DNA from: Gymnorhina tibicen
Taxonomy: Eukaryota > Chordata > Aves > Passeriformes > Artamidae
Direction: 5' to 3'
DNA length: 64,000 nucleotides
Assembly (NCBI GenBank): GCA_013399875.1
Contig: VXAZ01000447.1
Coordinates: forward strand, 705,665-769,664
The position numbers and the translations under genes were made by a program. How positions within the stretch are numbered: position 1 is the first letter of the stretch; each line of letters starts with the position of its first letter. The notes beneath the pieces are model-generated. The model worked only from the letters and a program-made list of their open reading frames with translations. It was not told the DNA's origin and did not search any database. This document shows positions 24,001 through 37,400 of the stretch, in pieces.

Positions 24001-27000
24001 GTATACATTAAATGTAATTTTTGGTTTTAGAGTAAACTAAGTTTTAGGGTAGGCAAGTATTGTCTGAGATTAGAATAACTACCATATGCAAATGATGAAG
24101 AGCTCTAGAAACAGAAAAAGAGAAAGGAAAAAGAAGAAAGCCAAAATGCAAGAATATACTTAATTCTAAGTCAAACCAATTTTAGGTAACACTGACTAAT
24201 TTACACAAGTGACTGGCTTCAAATATGACTTGATCTTGTTTTCAAGTCATGTACTTTAATATCCACTGTTAAATATCTCCTCTTCAAAAGCTGGCAAGAA
24301 CAATGCAACAGAACAAATGCTGCTGGAATTGCTTTCTATAACTAAATAAATCTTCAAACATTGTACCAAAAAAGTTCGTGCTTGTGGGTTTGCTTTCCCT
24401 TAACAAAGAACCAAAAGAGAAGATAGTGATGACAGTCACCAAAAAGCCACCTACTAGAAGGCTGGGTAACATGTATCAGCATTTGCATATAAACACATTT
24501 CTTAAAATTATAAGCATAAAGCAGCTGCCTTCCTCACAAGACCATCTCCATATTAGACTTCCCTATCATTCTAATTAGGGTCATCTCCTGACAAAATCTG
24601 AGTATTTGACCTAAAGTGATTTACGAGGCTACCACCCCAGCTCTTTAGCTCACAGGTTTTTGGGCGTTTTTCCATCATATTTAACAAAAACTACTGCATG
24701 TGGGTCCTGAGATAGTGCAGTTCACTATATGGCACTTCAGTTTAAATTATTATCAAACCAGATGTTAGCCCATATATCAGGCTGTCTCTGGACTGCAAGA
24801 ACTCCACATACAGGGCAGTATCCAGTGAGTGGAGAGACTGTCTAGAAACTGTGAAGCATTAACCTCTTACTTCACCGTAGCATCAGATGCCAAAGTTCAG
24901 CTGGACAACCACAAGTGCTGATGGACTTCATTAGCTCTTTTTGGTCTTGTGCTCTTTCCTGTTTCTCTCAACTCTGCTTGGGGCATCTTTCCTTTCTGTC
25001 ATTTGTATGCCACAGCTCAGGAGCCTTCTGTCAAATCTCTCTACCCAAAGCACCACCATTCTGCAGGCCACTTTTATTGCACTGTCTTGAGGCACCTTTG
25101 TAGCCTCTAAATTTTAAGTGCATTGATGATCAAGTGCATTTAAATATGAAAATTAAGGGTTAAGCAAAGCCTAGCCCACTTTTAAGTAATAATCTAAGTA
25201 ACATCCCCACAATGAATGCAAAAGAAGATCCCTGCATGTTTTTATAAGAAAGGAAACACAAGTAGATGCATGCAGGCAGGCCCAAGAATGGAGCAGTTTT
25301 ACTTCTCACTCTTGATACTCTCATTCCTAGACAGTCAAACATGACTGTCTAAAATTCTCCTTTTCATGTTGTTTTTTTTTACATGATGGCGTTTTCCCCA
25401 CAGGATAATAATAATTATTCACAGAAGTTTTACACAAAAATGCTTTCCCATACCACCGTATAGGGAAAAAATAGACTTCATGATTAAAACATTATGACTT
25501 TTTGTTGTCAGTGGCTTGGGCAAAAGCTGTCACTGAAAGAAGCAAAGCTTTGGAGTGCTCAGAAATAAATTGGGTTGATTTGACAGTTACGAGCCTCTGA
25601 CATTTACATTCTGCAAATCCCTAATAGGATGTTCTCGTTGCTCATAGAGAGCACAGCCAGATGAAGTGTTTATGTTCACGCTTCCAAATTAATGTCACTG
25701 TGTAATAAAACATACCTCCACAAATCAACAAGGACCCCATGTGCCACAGGGAAAAAGAAAGAATAAGCAAGACAAAAGTACTGTACACAATGTTTTTACT
25801 TGCTGAAGGAATAAAGGCTGCAACAAGGGACAGAACTGATCTATGTTTGCATGCAAGGGAAACCTCCTACCTGCCATTTTCAGGCTAGGACAAATTCTAG
25901 CAGCAGCTAAAAAGCAGAAGTTCTAATATATATGTGGACAACAGTCAACTGATTACAACTTACTAATCATTAAGCCCTGAAGGGTGACTGTGTTCACTTA
26001 AATAGTATCTTCCCCTTTCTGTTTGCTGAAAAAATAGGGGTTTCTGAGTGAATAGTAGAACCAAAAAAACCTGTCATGCTATGGATTTCACTCTTTTCTT
26101 CACGAGTACCCACTCTGTTCACTCCCAGCAACACTGCTTCCCTGCACGTGCCGTGCCCAGCACGCACGGCGTGGCAGCCACATCCCCAGCCAGGCGGATC
26201 TGCCAGGCAGCACGCAGCACCCGAGCTCTGACTGCGGCTTTCAACAGGGCATTACTTTGCATTCCTCCTCTACCATCATGCTGATTTTTATGGAACTTGA
26301 AAAAATCTGATCACCCTCAAGACTCCTATCCTCTCTTGAACTCAAGGAAAATTAATTATGGGTTCAAAAGTTATGGAAAATGAAGGGCAGAACAGATGGA
26401 CAGACAGATGGAATGACTGCTTATGTTGTTGCCTAAGGAAACAGGCTAACAACGCAGGAGTATCTTGGTAGGTTTGATAATTTCCACCCTACCAGGAAGA
26501 CTATCAAAATATTCAGATTATATGATCAAATGGTAGAAAGTTAAAACTACGCCCATTAAGTCTTTAGTTTCTAATTCATGCATATCGACATACCGTCTGA
26601 ACAGACGTGTTAGGATTTTAAAGCTAGAAAGGCTCTCCATGGTTGTCTAAACCTTCCACATAACACAACTGAAAGAATTTAATTTGTGCACAAAGTTCAC
26701 TGTTTCTTAAGCTATAATGTACTCTGTAGAGAGCAGCTTAAACCACAACTTAAAGCTCACAAGCGACAAAAAATCTGCTGTCTCTCAGGTAAGTTGGTCC
26801 ATAGGCAAGTAACCCTCAGAGAGCTGTCTCTATGTTCTAGTCTGCTACTGTTTGCTACAGCTGTAACTATTCAAATTCAGTCATTCCTCTTACATGGGTG
26901 TTTGTATACTCTTAAGTCACCCTTGATCTGTCACGACTACAGAGCTGAACTAAAGAAAACCACTTATCATGTACTGCAAACTTAAAATATTATTTCATCC

Positions 27001-30000
27001 CTTTCCTGACTCCTTTACAAATTATCAGTAATATTCTGGATATTTGAAATAGCACTAATGGAAAAAGTCAGGTAGCTGTTTCACTATTGCTGTACAGAAA
27101 GAGGAACTCTCACTCTCCTCTTACATATTATTTCCTACTCTCCCATCCTCCTGGCTGTAGCATCATAAGGGAAGAACGTGTTCAGACAATTTCCTACAGT
27201 AATCCTCATATGATTTTCCAAGGCACTGACTATCTAGAAACTATCCCTGTCTTGTAAATATGATCTGCAGTCCTTCTTAATCTATTCCTTATAATTGCAT
27301 GTATCAAAACCTGTTAAAAATTCAGCACTTTTGATGAAGTTACTCAGTTTAGCTGCTATCGCTGACTTCATGCAGTCACAATGTGCCATTTATGTAATGC
27401 AGTACCTGCAAATGTGAAGATATACTGTTTTTATAAATAATGACTTAGAAAAATCATAACCCACCACTGAACAGATTTGAGGGGGGCTGCATTAAACCAG
27501 TCCCTTTTGATAATATAGAATAACAGATTTTTAATACAGCTAATATTAGCAAAGTTGATTAGAATGGGGGAGAAAGTTATGTTTTATATGCATTTGTCAT
27601 GACCTTTATTAAACAATTTTATGCCTGAATAAAAGGCAGGAAAAATATCTCATTGATAAGAATTTATCTTACATAAAATCATATCAATTAGCATTAATTA
27701 CATTACTTTTTTTTATATCAGGACTATGCCCTGAGCAATTGTATCCCCTATCAGTGTTTCATTTCTACTTGAAATCAGTAGTCTATAGTTCCTTATATAA
27801 ACCCTTCCAAAATTAGGGCACAATGTTTCATAACCCAGTAATACTGGTGTCTTCACTACTAGCACCTCTAGACACATCCACGTGGCACCTTGCCGTTTGT
27901 GCAGTGTTATGTACAAATTACATGAATGTGACAGATGTCAAAAATACTCAGTGACCTCAGCATAACTTTCATGTTCTGTAGGAAGAGCTATAAAGTTACA
28001 GCAAAACAGATTTAAAATAGAAAGACTTGAAGATCCTCTGCCTGACCACACATCCAGCTTTGGGCTAGTTCATGCAAGCACACTTTCTGTTCATAGTTAC
28101 TCTCATACAATCTTGCATATTTTTATGGGCTTTCAAACTCAAGACTGTAGGTCCTCCTTCACCAGAGTGGTTGTTACTCTCCCACTTGTAATGTTCACCC
28201 AGAAGAGGGTTTTCCACAGTACAAAGATAGTAACATTGAACTGAAAGCAAGGCCAATGTAAAGGTTATCCACTTCCCAATGGTACAGGACTCCTTTTCCT
28301 CCTCCACCTCCAGTCCTATGAGCTTGCTGATCTCCCTTATCCCAGCACTATAGGCTGCCTGTCTACATGCCAAGCTGATACAAGAAGTTAAGTTAGGAGA
28401 GAAATAGACCGGGGGGTGGGAGGTGGATGTGTGGGTGTAGACAAGCAAATTCTTTGCCTGTTTAGCTCCCTGAATAGGCTCACTGTGAGGTCAGATGAGG
28501 TCCAGTGCAAAGGAAGCGATGGGAAATACAGGTTTGGAGACGTAAGTGGACAAGAAGTCCTTTCTGGCAGCAGATAAACTGATAATCTGAGAAACTGAAC
28601 TTTTAAGTTCTACACTGCGTAGCTTCAACACACTTCCTAAAGGTGTCAAAACACTTCCAAAAGGTGCCTTAAAAGGAAAAGTGCAGCTCACAATCAGTAC
28701 AATGCAGGCAGTAGAGAACAGAAAAATCATGGTGCAAAAAATTAAGCAAATGAAAACATATTGACTATAAAATACAGAGTAACAAAACATGAAATTCTGT
28801 ATTTTGGTATCAGAATTCAGACAAAACATGCATCATCAGATTTATGCCTTTATAATACTGACTTTGTCTCTTCTGCATAGGCCACAACGTAGATTTTCTC
28901 CAAGTCTGCTATCTCCTCCCTGCTGTGACCAGGACAGACACTCTGACAGAGCAAAATTAAGCACAACTCAAACGCTGAGTTCCCCACTCAGGCATGGTTC
29001 TTTCCACAGACAATTCCTGACTAAAAAGTGAAGGGGAGTTTGTGGGTCTCTTACCTTGATTCTGTTGGTTTTTGGACCAGATTGGAGAGAGGAGCCATTA
29101 CACTGAGCTCGTTTTCTTTGGGACTGGCCTGCCACCTTTGGCAGGGGGCAGCCACTTCCATTGGGAATCTTTCCAGATGGTGCTTTGGAATCACAGTCCT
29201 AAATCAGGGGAAATGAACTTGTCACTGATTATTTTTCAGTGATGAATGTGCATGAATCAGGATCAGAAATCCAACCTTCATCCTTAATCCTTTTGTCCTT
29301 ACAATGTGAATCAGCAGCTTTGACACCCCCGTTTAATAACAACTGCCAGAAATGAGACAGATTCAGAGAGCATTGTGACATCCGCCCTGAAAGGCAACAA
29401 GAGCTAAGACCTCCCAATCCCCCAATCCTCAAGAGAAACAGAAAGAGGAGGAATTGGAGTCGCAGTCCCTTGGCATGGGTCAAATTCCACTAGAAAGATA
29501 AGGGACTGAGCCTGCCTCTCCTGTTAGCAGCTGCTGCCCAGAGAAATACAACTCCCTCTGGGCAGGAGATGGGAGGGAAGAGTCTTGCTCTCCCCAGTGC
29601 ATCAGAATAACTAGGTCTACAGAATTATTCTATAGCCTGGATCATCATCTTCCAAACAACAAGATATTTATCTAGGATTTCAGCCTCTCTCTAAATGAGA
29701 GGATGAAGTTTCCTTCAGGTATTAAAGTCTCACACTGAGTCAAAGTTAACACCTAATTGCTCTTATGTTGTGCCTGACCTACAGCTTCACCTCTCAAAAG
29801 TCATGGCACAGCAAGGACTGAACAGTCTAAAGGAGCTGCAACTCGCAGTTGTGCAGATGTCTGAAGACTAGGTGGTCTCCTCTATCTTGGAATTACCTTC
29901 TGGTACCTCGTCTACATCTTCCTGCTGCAGCTGGGTGACTCCTTTGAACTTAGTATCACCTCGCCAATCATACACCCCTTCTACCACACAAAGTTACCCA

Positions 30001-33000
30001 AAAAAATTCTGGTCCAGGACATAACCAAGAAGAAATATCTTCAAGAAGGCTGGCCTTCCTCCTGACTGAGGACCCAGAAAGAGAATGAGTCGTGATGGGT
30101 CAGTGGAACATGCATCAGCAAGCTGTCACCCCTCAAAGCTTACTTTGAGCAAAAGTCTCATTTGCAGAGTGCTCCAGCTCCCAGTCCCCCCACAAAGGAG
30201 GAGCGCTCTTTTACACTTACCACATAAAGAACAAAACCAAACCAGAAGTGAGAAATCTCAGTTAAAATCACAAAACAAAAGCCTGAAGATGAAGCCTACT
30301 CCTACAGACCAGTGGCAAAAAAGTGGAAATGGGCAATGACAAGGTACTTAAGAGCTTCAGGATCATTTCCTGATGCTGTCAGGGCAGATGAGGTGTTTAG
30401 TACAGAGCTTCAAATATAAGAGCACTCCCTCCCCTCAGGCTGCTAACTTACCACACCAGGATACTCCTCCTCTTTCTCTAGAAAGATCTTCTCTAGCACC
30501 AGGAAGGTCAGGAAACCAATAATCACCCAGAGACCCAGAAGCTTCTGCTGCTGAAAGCTCTGCCCTTCTCCTGAAGGACAAAAGAGAAATCTTCATGTCT
30601 CTATTAAGTACATAGTTTTTCATGCAGTTCCAAGACAAAAAAATAAATGACAATGGAAAAACTCCCTGTGAGGTAAGAGGAGTAAAGACATCTCAAAACA
30701 GGTTAGTTTAACTTGCTCATTCTTGATCTAACAGATATCATCATCTCGAGACATTCAGAGTGAGAGCTACCATCCCTTTTTCTGCACTAGCTCAACCCAG
30801 AATATTTCCTGACAACACTGGCAATTTCCCTGAGCTCCAGAGGCAAGTGAGTATTACATCAACAAAAATCCAGCAGCTATAGCTACTGAGCAGCAAGCCC
30901 TGACATGAAATCTGCCATTACTGGAGTTACAGACTCACCTTCCCATTTCTGCCACACCTTGGCAAGTTATTAAGCCCAAAGCTATAAACTTTCTTTTCAA
31001 TTACAGCCAAGCTTGTGAGATAATAATCCATTCAGCCTCACTGCAGAAATAGAAATTGCATTGCAATGGAAGAACAGAACGACTCTGTAACAGGACTTAC
31101 ATGGGTCAAGGAAACCTTTATGCTTCAGGACAGTCTGGCAGAAGCAAACAAGCTTGAGCAGGAAGACAGAGTGATTTGGGAACCACTGTAGAAGGGGTGA
31201 AAAAAAGGACAGCAGGTTCTGCTGACAGTGCTAGAGCTGTGAGGAAGAAGAAGACTAAAGGCCCAGCATTTGAAACCCCAGGACACAGGTGCAAGAAAGT
31301 CTGGGAAACCCAGGGCACCATCTTTCCTCTCTCACATTTTCAACAGGGAAATGACTTCTTGGTTTCTCAACAGGTGGGATGCAGCAGCAATTGCCTTCTA
31401 TGGTATCAGTTTGCTGAAGCAGAGAGATACAAACATTACAGGTTTCAGCAACCTTGGCTATTTGAGGCATGAAGGAGCTACACTGATATCACAAGATCTA
31501 TACCAACTCAAACTGCGTTTAGTTTGCTGGCAAGCACAAGTTTCTGTCACCTGCATTTCCTTTTTCTTTCTCTGCCCGACCCTCCAATCTTAATTATGGC
31601 TCTATAGACAATGTTCCATGATTTCTCATGGAGCAAAGATTGCACCACATGAGCTCCCATAAATCAAAGCATCCAGCACAGGGGCCCCAGGTAGTGCCAA
31701 GAAACAGGCTCTATGAGTAACACTGTTACAGGGACAGATGCATTAAAAAGGTGCAGCTGATCCCCAACTAAGATAGTGAACGTGGTCCTGTACCAGACCA
31801 CACACACATTCATAACCTCCCATCAGGTTAAAGAAGCATTCTCTTTCCTTAAAGAAAGGACAAAAGAAAAATCAACAGAGATTTATAGAAGTCCAAGGCA
31901 AGATAGGAAAAGTCAATAGATAAGAAAACCAGTCCAAGTTACTAAACATAGAGAAACCATGGCCAACTGAGGAAGCCTCTAATTTCAAAGCCTTTGGGGG
32001 ACTGCTGAGTACAAAGATGAAGTATTACATGTGAGGGTTTTTTTATTCTCACATCCTTCCCTAGGCATTTACTTCTATATATTGCTTGAGAAAGGATACC
32101 AGCCTAGACCAGTTTTTGGGCTGACCCAGACTGGCTGGTCTTGGGCTTTCAAGATGCGACAGACTCAAAACATGTAGCAGTAGGCATAGCACAAGCTGCT
32201 TCCAGGCACATAAGACTCTCATACCTGTTGTTGCACTGCATGTGTAGGCCCAGGCTTCAGGAAGCAAGTGCAGAAACACATTTCCCAGTAGTCCACCAAT
32301 TGCAAAACTCAACAACTGCTTCAAACGGTGTGACCCAGCTAAAAAAAAAAAAAAAGAAAAAAGCAAAAAACTGATCACTATTCAGCCAGGAGTCAAAACA
32401 TCTCCAGCTGAGATTTTGCACAAAGAAACCCAAAGCAGACTCCCAAAGGCTTTCAGAGGAGAGAGCACAAACCAAATGGAGTGCAAGACACAGCCCTTGC
32501 ACCACTTGGCTGCGACAGAAGTGGAGGGTCCTGGACCAAGCAGGGTGAAAAACAATTTGTACAAGCTCCATCCAGAGCTTCCATTTGTCAAAGGACTCCC
32601 TTTCAAATTCTCAGGTATGGACCAAAGCACCGAAAACAGACTTTCTATTTTAGAGAACAACATTTCCGTGACAAGCACCACTGTGCTGCTCTGTCCCATC
32701 CCAGGACATCTGGCTTCAGCAAGGCCAATGCAGCTGGCAGGTTTACCTTCTGACCGCAGCGCAGCTCCTGTCTCAAGGGGGATCACCAGCAAGGGGAAGA
32801 CCCCACTCAGCCCCACCATGAAGGAACCGATGAGGGAACAGATCCAAGCATCCAGCCGCTCGCTGCTGAACAGATGTCCCCAGGACTCTGCCTCCTTGTC
32901 ACACAGAGAGCCAGAACTAGCAGCAGCATGACTTCTCGGGAGCTGCTGAGCTTCACAGGCCGCGATCAGAAACAAGGAGAGCGTCCCATCAAGCAGAAGT

Positions 33001-33014
33001 TTTTGTTTTGTCAT
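21032..33014 (-). CDS. SLC39A13: SLC39A13 (ZIP13), zinc transporter, complete coding sequence
   Basis: ZIP-family zinc transporter of Golgi and intracellular vesicles, releasing zinc to the cytosol; needed for connective-tissue development in mammals. Coding exons in order: 33014-32747, 32338-32225, 30570-30452, 29198-29055, 23846-23757, 23219-23169, 22932-22800, 22667-22568, 21107-21032. All are AG/GT bounded, phases match, 364 codons plus TGA (human 371). Residues 1-23 look like a signal peptide (TLSLFLIAACEA). Helix 1 is about 58-80 (VGLSGVFPLLVIPL), helix 2 about 95-118 (LLSFAIGGLLGNVFLHLLPE), helix 3 about 138-156. A variable hydrophilic loop encoded by exon 4 follows. Helices 4 and 5 carry the metal-site motifs DNFTHG (228-233) and HEIPHE (257-262), and GGFLYIALVNVVPDLLEE begins near 319. 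The ATG at 33014 is the first in the exon, which starts at 33046. Only the last few residues (ALTTE) differ clearly from the remembered human tail. No break seen. Confidence 0.96.
21108..22567 (-). other. SLC39A13: Last intron of SLC39A13
   Basis: About 1.46 kb between exons 22667-22568 and 21107-21032. A short CA tract at about 22197-22208 is the only simple repeat noted. No other gene seen. Confidence 0.8.
23231..23345 (-). repeat. CR1-type LINE ORF2 (reverse transcriptase region) fragment
   Basis: On the minus strand, one frame reads DLLLQLDPCKCMGPGGIHPR followed by IL, matching the conserved CR1 ORF2 stretch just upstream of the reverse transcriptase core as I remember it (GPDGIHPR-type motif). 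The frame is a short decayed remnant without a start. It lies in the SLC39A13 intron, ending about a dozen to thirty bases before the acceptor of exon 23219-23169. Confidence 0.75.
23847..29054 (-). other. SLC39A13: Largest internal intron of SLC39A13
   Basis: About 5.2 kb between exons 29198-29055 and 23846-23757. Mostly AT-rich; a modestly GC-rich patch lies at about 26140-26240. No gene or named repeat recognised. Confidence 0.75.
29199..30451 (-). other. SLC39A13: SLC39A13 intron
   Basis: About 1.25 kb between exons 30570-30452 and 29198-29055. Nothing further recognised. Confidence 0.8.
30571..32224 (-). other. SLC39A13: SLC39A13 intron
   Basis: About 1.65 kb between exons 32338-32225 and 30570-30452. 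Open frames near 31176-31600 on the plus strand show no family features. The neighbouring acceptor at 32340-32339 has an unusually long uninterrupted T tract on the minus strand (plus 32341-32355 is all A). Confidence 0.8.
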
Positions 33015-33046
33015 TGCTAAGTGGTCTCAGCCGGGCTGGCCAATCT
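33015..33046 (-). other. SLC39A13: 5' UTR part of the SLC39A13 start exon
   Basis: A strong acceptor (minus 'ctcttttcag') ends at 33047, and the ATG follows 32 bases later at 33014. The start exon is therefore preceded by a spliced upstream exon, which argues for a noncoding first exon farther right. Confidence 0.7.
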
Positions 33047-33804
33047 CTGAAAAGAGAAGGGGAAAGCAGTCCTGAAAACATGCTCAACCCTCTGTCCCAC
33101 CATCCCAGAGGAAAGGCCTTGGCCACACCAACCCCTCCCTTCAGGGTCTTAGCACAGGTATGAATACCCATGAGGAACCCCTGAAACTCTTTCTGTTTTC
33201 AACACAGCACTAAAGGACAGAAAGCCTGTTTATCAATAGGTGTATGCAACTGCACGAGACATCTTGGGAAAGCATCTGGCTTTCACTATTTCCCTTCAGA
33301 TGGGCTGGACAAGGACTCCAGGTACCCTTGTTCTTGCCCTTCAGTGTCCCAAGGCTTCAGAAAAAGGTATTGACCAGAGATGCTACCAGGTAAGTCTTCT
33401 CTTTGCCATGGAACAGCACCCCTGTAGCAAATTAGGATGCAAGACGGGCAACATAACGGAGGTCTGTAAACTCATGAGTGGTGAAAAGACAGGGAACAGG
33501 GTAGATTATTCACCATCTCATCAGACACAAGTGCTGACACCCATCCACATGGAGCCAGTCAGGGTCAGCTTCAAAACAAACAAATGTGATACTTCATCAG
33601 CAGGTAACTTGTGTGGTAGCACTTCTCCAAAAACAATGAAAAATTTTACATCAAAAGACAAGACAAGTACTAGAAAGACAAATCTATTGATTGTTAATGA
33701 TTAAACAGCTCACATTGGGCTCAGGAAATTCCCTGATATGAGAGGAGTTGGAGACTGGAAGTGTACTTGAAAAATACCATATCTACTTGTCCTGTTTTTA
33801 TCCT

Positions 33805-33850
33805 TTTGTAGAAGGATACTGGATTAGATGGTCTCTTAGTCAAAATCAGC
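33805..33850 (+). repeat. Old CR1/L3-like 3' end remnant
   Basis: Contains 'ggatactggattagatggtc' followed by 'tcttagtc', which resembles the 3' tail of ancient amniote CR1 elements (ggatactgg...tagatgg...ggtc). Short, so only moderately supported. Confidence 0.45.
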
Positions 33851-34139
33851 ACAGCTGTTAATAAGAGCTCTGCAGTTTCAAGAAAACTGGAGAAGAGGGC
33901 ATGTTAGAAGAGAACAATAATTACACTCATTGACAAACAGGGAAGGAAAGCAAATGATGTACAGGCTGAAGTACAAATGTTGCTTCAATCTCCAGAAGAA
34001 AAAGTGAAATGTGACAAGCAAAATTAATTTGGAAATGGAAGAAAAGGGTGGGTTAGAAAAAGATAGACCTAACAAATGTTCACAAAACAGCTCTTGAGTG
34101 AGAGGTAATAACCGCATTCACCCGAAAGCATGTAAGAAA

Positions 34140-34450
34140 CCAGTTTAATCTCTGAAGCATTAGTGACCACCTTTGAAAGTTTACAGGAGTGTGGGAAGGC
34201 CACAAGAAGGCTGGAGAAGCATCATGCCTCACCTACCTTTATAAAAGGAAAAAAAAAGGTGGGAGAAGTTACACACCAGTAACTTCAATCCTCTGAAGGA
34301 TTCTTGACCAAATTAAATGATCAGTTTGTAGTTACCTATAAGATAAGAAATTGATAAAGATATCAAAGCATTAAGTAACAGCCGGATAGAAAGGGACCTG
34401 AAATTCTCAAGACAAAATCCATGGTGTTGGAGCCAATCTAAAGGCTCACT
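34140..34450 (+). repeat. Ancient CR1/L3-like LINE ORF2 remnant
   Basis: The stretch from 'ttataaaaggaaaa' through 'gttacacaccagtaacttca', 'gaccaaattaaatgatcag' and 'taagtaacagccggat' tracks the older amniote CR1 ORF2 consensus (AACTATAGACCAGTCAGCTT... region) with many substitutions and indels. No open frame remains. Plus orientation, opposite to SLC39A13. Confidence 0.6.
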
Positions 34451-37400
34451 GCGGATGAAAAGGGTGGTGTTGCCCCTTGTTACCCCCCTTCATGAAGCAT
34501 TGCCTCTCTGTGCTCACGCCAGACTCCTCCAGTGAGCGGCATCAGAACAAATGAGCAGGAAAAACTACTTTTATAAACTCACAGCCCCTTGCCAATTTCA
34601 GTCCCTGAACAAAAACACTGCAGAAGGAAGGCCAAGCTGCAATCAAAAGCAATCAAGAAGAAATTAAGGGAGAGGGTCCCATGGCTCCTGTGAAGGGAGA
34701 ATGCCAATCTCCAAGCACAGTGACCACAGACATCAGCAGCAGGGATGCAAAAAGGAATCAATGAAGACACCAGCTTGGCTAGTTGTGCAAGGACCACTAA
34801 TGCTATCAATTTTTCCTTACAACAAAAATAATAAAATCCCTCAACACAGCAAGTTCAAACCAGCTCAGGATTTTGGGGTGTCTCATTGCAGTGTTTTGAT
34901 CTGGCTACAAGAACCCCACACCTACCTATAACCTGCTATCAAACCGATCTCGGTAAAGATCGGCACGAATAGTACACTAAGGGCAGGGGAGGCAGGTGTG
35001 GAACGTGGAACCAAATGGAAATGACAGAACAGTAATTCCAACATGCCACAAAGAAAAAGCATCCACTGATTGAGAAATTAGTTCCAAGCCAGCAGGCTTA
35101 TGTTGCTACAAAAGGGTAAATGTCATCCTGGGACATGGTAGTGGTGCCATTGTAGGCCTCACACAGGTGAGACTTCAGCCAACAGACCACATCCAGCCCC
35201 ACATATTCCTCCTCAAAAAACACCTGCAAAAATCTGAGACGCTGCAGTGGAAACAAACGACAATTAGAGTGTAGAGAGCATAACCTGGAAAAACAACCAA
35301 GGACCTGGGTGTGTTTAGATTTAAAAAGATAACACCACAGGAACAGAACAGCCTGCATACATTAAAAGTCACGAGAAAGGGGGAAAACTCTTCCTCCACA
35401 TCACTTCAAGTGGTAAACAAGATTTAGCCTAAATATGAAGAAACAAATATACATACTGCCAAAGTGGTGATATACTGAAACAGGTTTTCTAGGATGCAGA
35501 ATCTCCAGCACTGGTTTTTCTTGGTTTTTTTTTTTTTAATTTTGAGAAAAAGAAACAGCTGATGCAGATACCATTTCATTGCAAAGATCAGATCCCTTCT
35601 TTGGAGTCCTTCAGGCCTACACCCCTTCCAATCCTGGAGTGGGCCTGATGGATGTCCTCATCCCTTATGATAGGATTAGACCTATAAAATGACTGAGAAC
35701 TTTGTCAGGAACACACTAAAATAAATCAGAATTTATCCAACTGTACATGCCTATGAAGAAGCAACAAACACACACAGCTCAGCAATGATGGGAGGCAGCA
35801 CAAATCTCTTCTGCAACACTGTCAAAGCTTTTGAGAATCAATCTGGGAAAGTAAACACTGCAATTGATTCAACAGGTCGATTTCTTGCATTTCATTCTCC
35901 ACACTCACAACCCACACAAACCCCAAGGGACACCTGAAAGGGTCTTTGAGAGGCAGTAGCACACAGGACAAAGGGCATGTCCAGGACTCTGAAAAAGGTC
36001 TGCATACTTGGCTTCAAGTCGCTCTTCCAGCCATGAATGGGATCAGATTCCTCCAAAAGGGGATGGTGGTGGAAAATAAATGGGTATGAAGGCATGAGAA
36101 ACGGATTCCCCTAACTCACGTTAGTGTTGGTCAACTTTCTGTGGCCCACAGGTCTTTATTCTGCTGTTACTCACATGAGGTAAAAGCAGCACATTTCTTT
36201 ACTCCTGTGCAGCCTGACCATCTTTACATCATGCCTCAGGAACAACCTCCTATCTCATGCAATAAATTCCTCATGTTTGTAAAACATCTACGAGAAACTC
36301 AGTTCAGGACACACCAGAACTGCTCTTTGTGTCCAGCTAATTATTTAGAGCATATTCCCAGCATTTGCTTATTCCTAACACATCATAAACCACTTGCTCA
36401 AAAAAGAAAAAGCACTTTTTATCTCTACAGCCCCTTTGCTTCTCCATCTCATCAGTACATTACCAAAGTCTCTAAACTCAAACATTCGAACTGGTCGCTC
36501 CTATGACAAATATTTAAGTGGAAGAAAATAAGCAGTGAAGACATAGTCATAGGAAAAAACTGCTCAAGAGGAAAATAATACCCTGTCAAAACAGTTGCAA
36601 AGGGTGGAAGAAGTCTCTAACTACCCTTAATTTTAGACAACAACATCTGTTTTAGGAACCCAGTCAGAGAATGTCTTGAGAAATTTCTAGAGAAAGCACT
36701 GCAGGTTCTCAGAGGCATCTGTGGTTACAAGGCAGAAGCATAACCAGGTTTAGAGATGTGTTTTCTCAAGAAGGGTTTATCACATATTGAAGAGCATGCA
36801 ACTCTCTGGAAGAAAAACAGCCAGTGGGTCGTTGACTTATCAGTTTTGACAATTCTCTGTGTGGGATCACAGCTCCCAGCTGTGCTTGATTCACAAGCTG
36901 GTGACCATTACCACTGGCAGCACTCTCCAGAGCACCACGTGTCTGAGCATTCAGTAGTCAGGTCTGCTCAGCTCCTGCAACAGCCTCAGGACTGGAATAA
37001 CCATTAGGTTTTCCCAGCCCAGAAAGAACAAATAAATGAGAATTTGCCATTTACACACTCCTGAGCAGGGGCAGAGGAAGCTGCACACCAAGCCAGGAGA
37101 CCCATGAGGCTCCTAGGCCCTCCCCTACCTCATAGTGCTCACCGAGTACCTCTGTAGCAGGCAGTGACTGAGAAAATATGGACAAAATTAAAATGCCAAG
37201 GCAAAAACCTACTGGAAAAGAAAAAATGAAATATTGACATGACAACTATGCTGCTATCTATTACTTTTTTCCTAGACACTCTGCCTTCTCAGACCATACA
37301 GTTTCTTCTCTCAGTGCAATTGCTCATTGCCGCATAATACATTTTAGATGCTGTTGAAGGGAAAAAAATTAAAAGAAAAAGCTTTTTTACAAGTGTTTTG

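Noticed and set aside
33240..33704. 154-codon plus-strand frame
   Set aside because: Lies antisense in the SLC39A13 5' intron, has no domain, and its length is near the chance maximum for a window this size.
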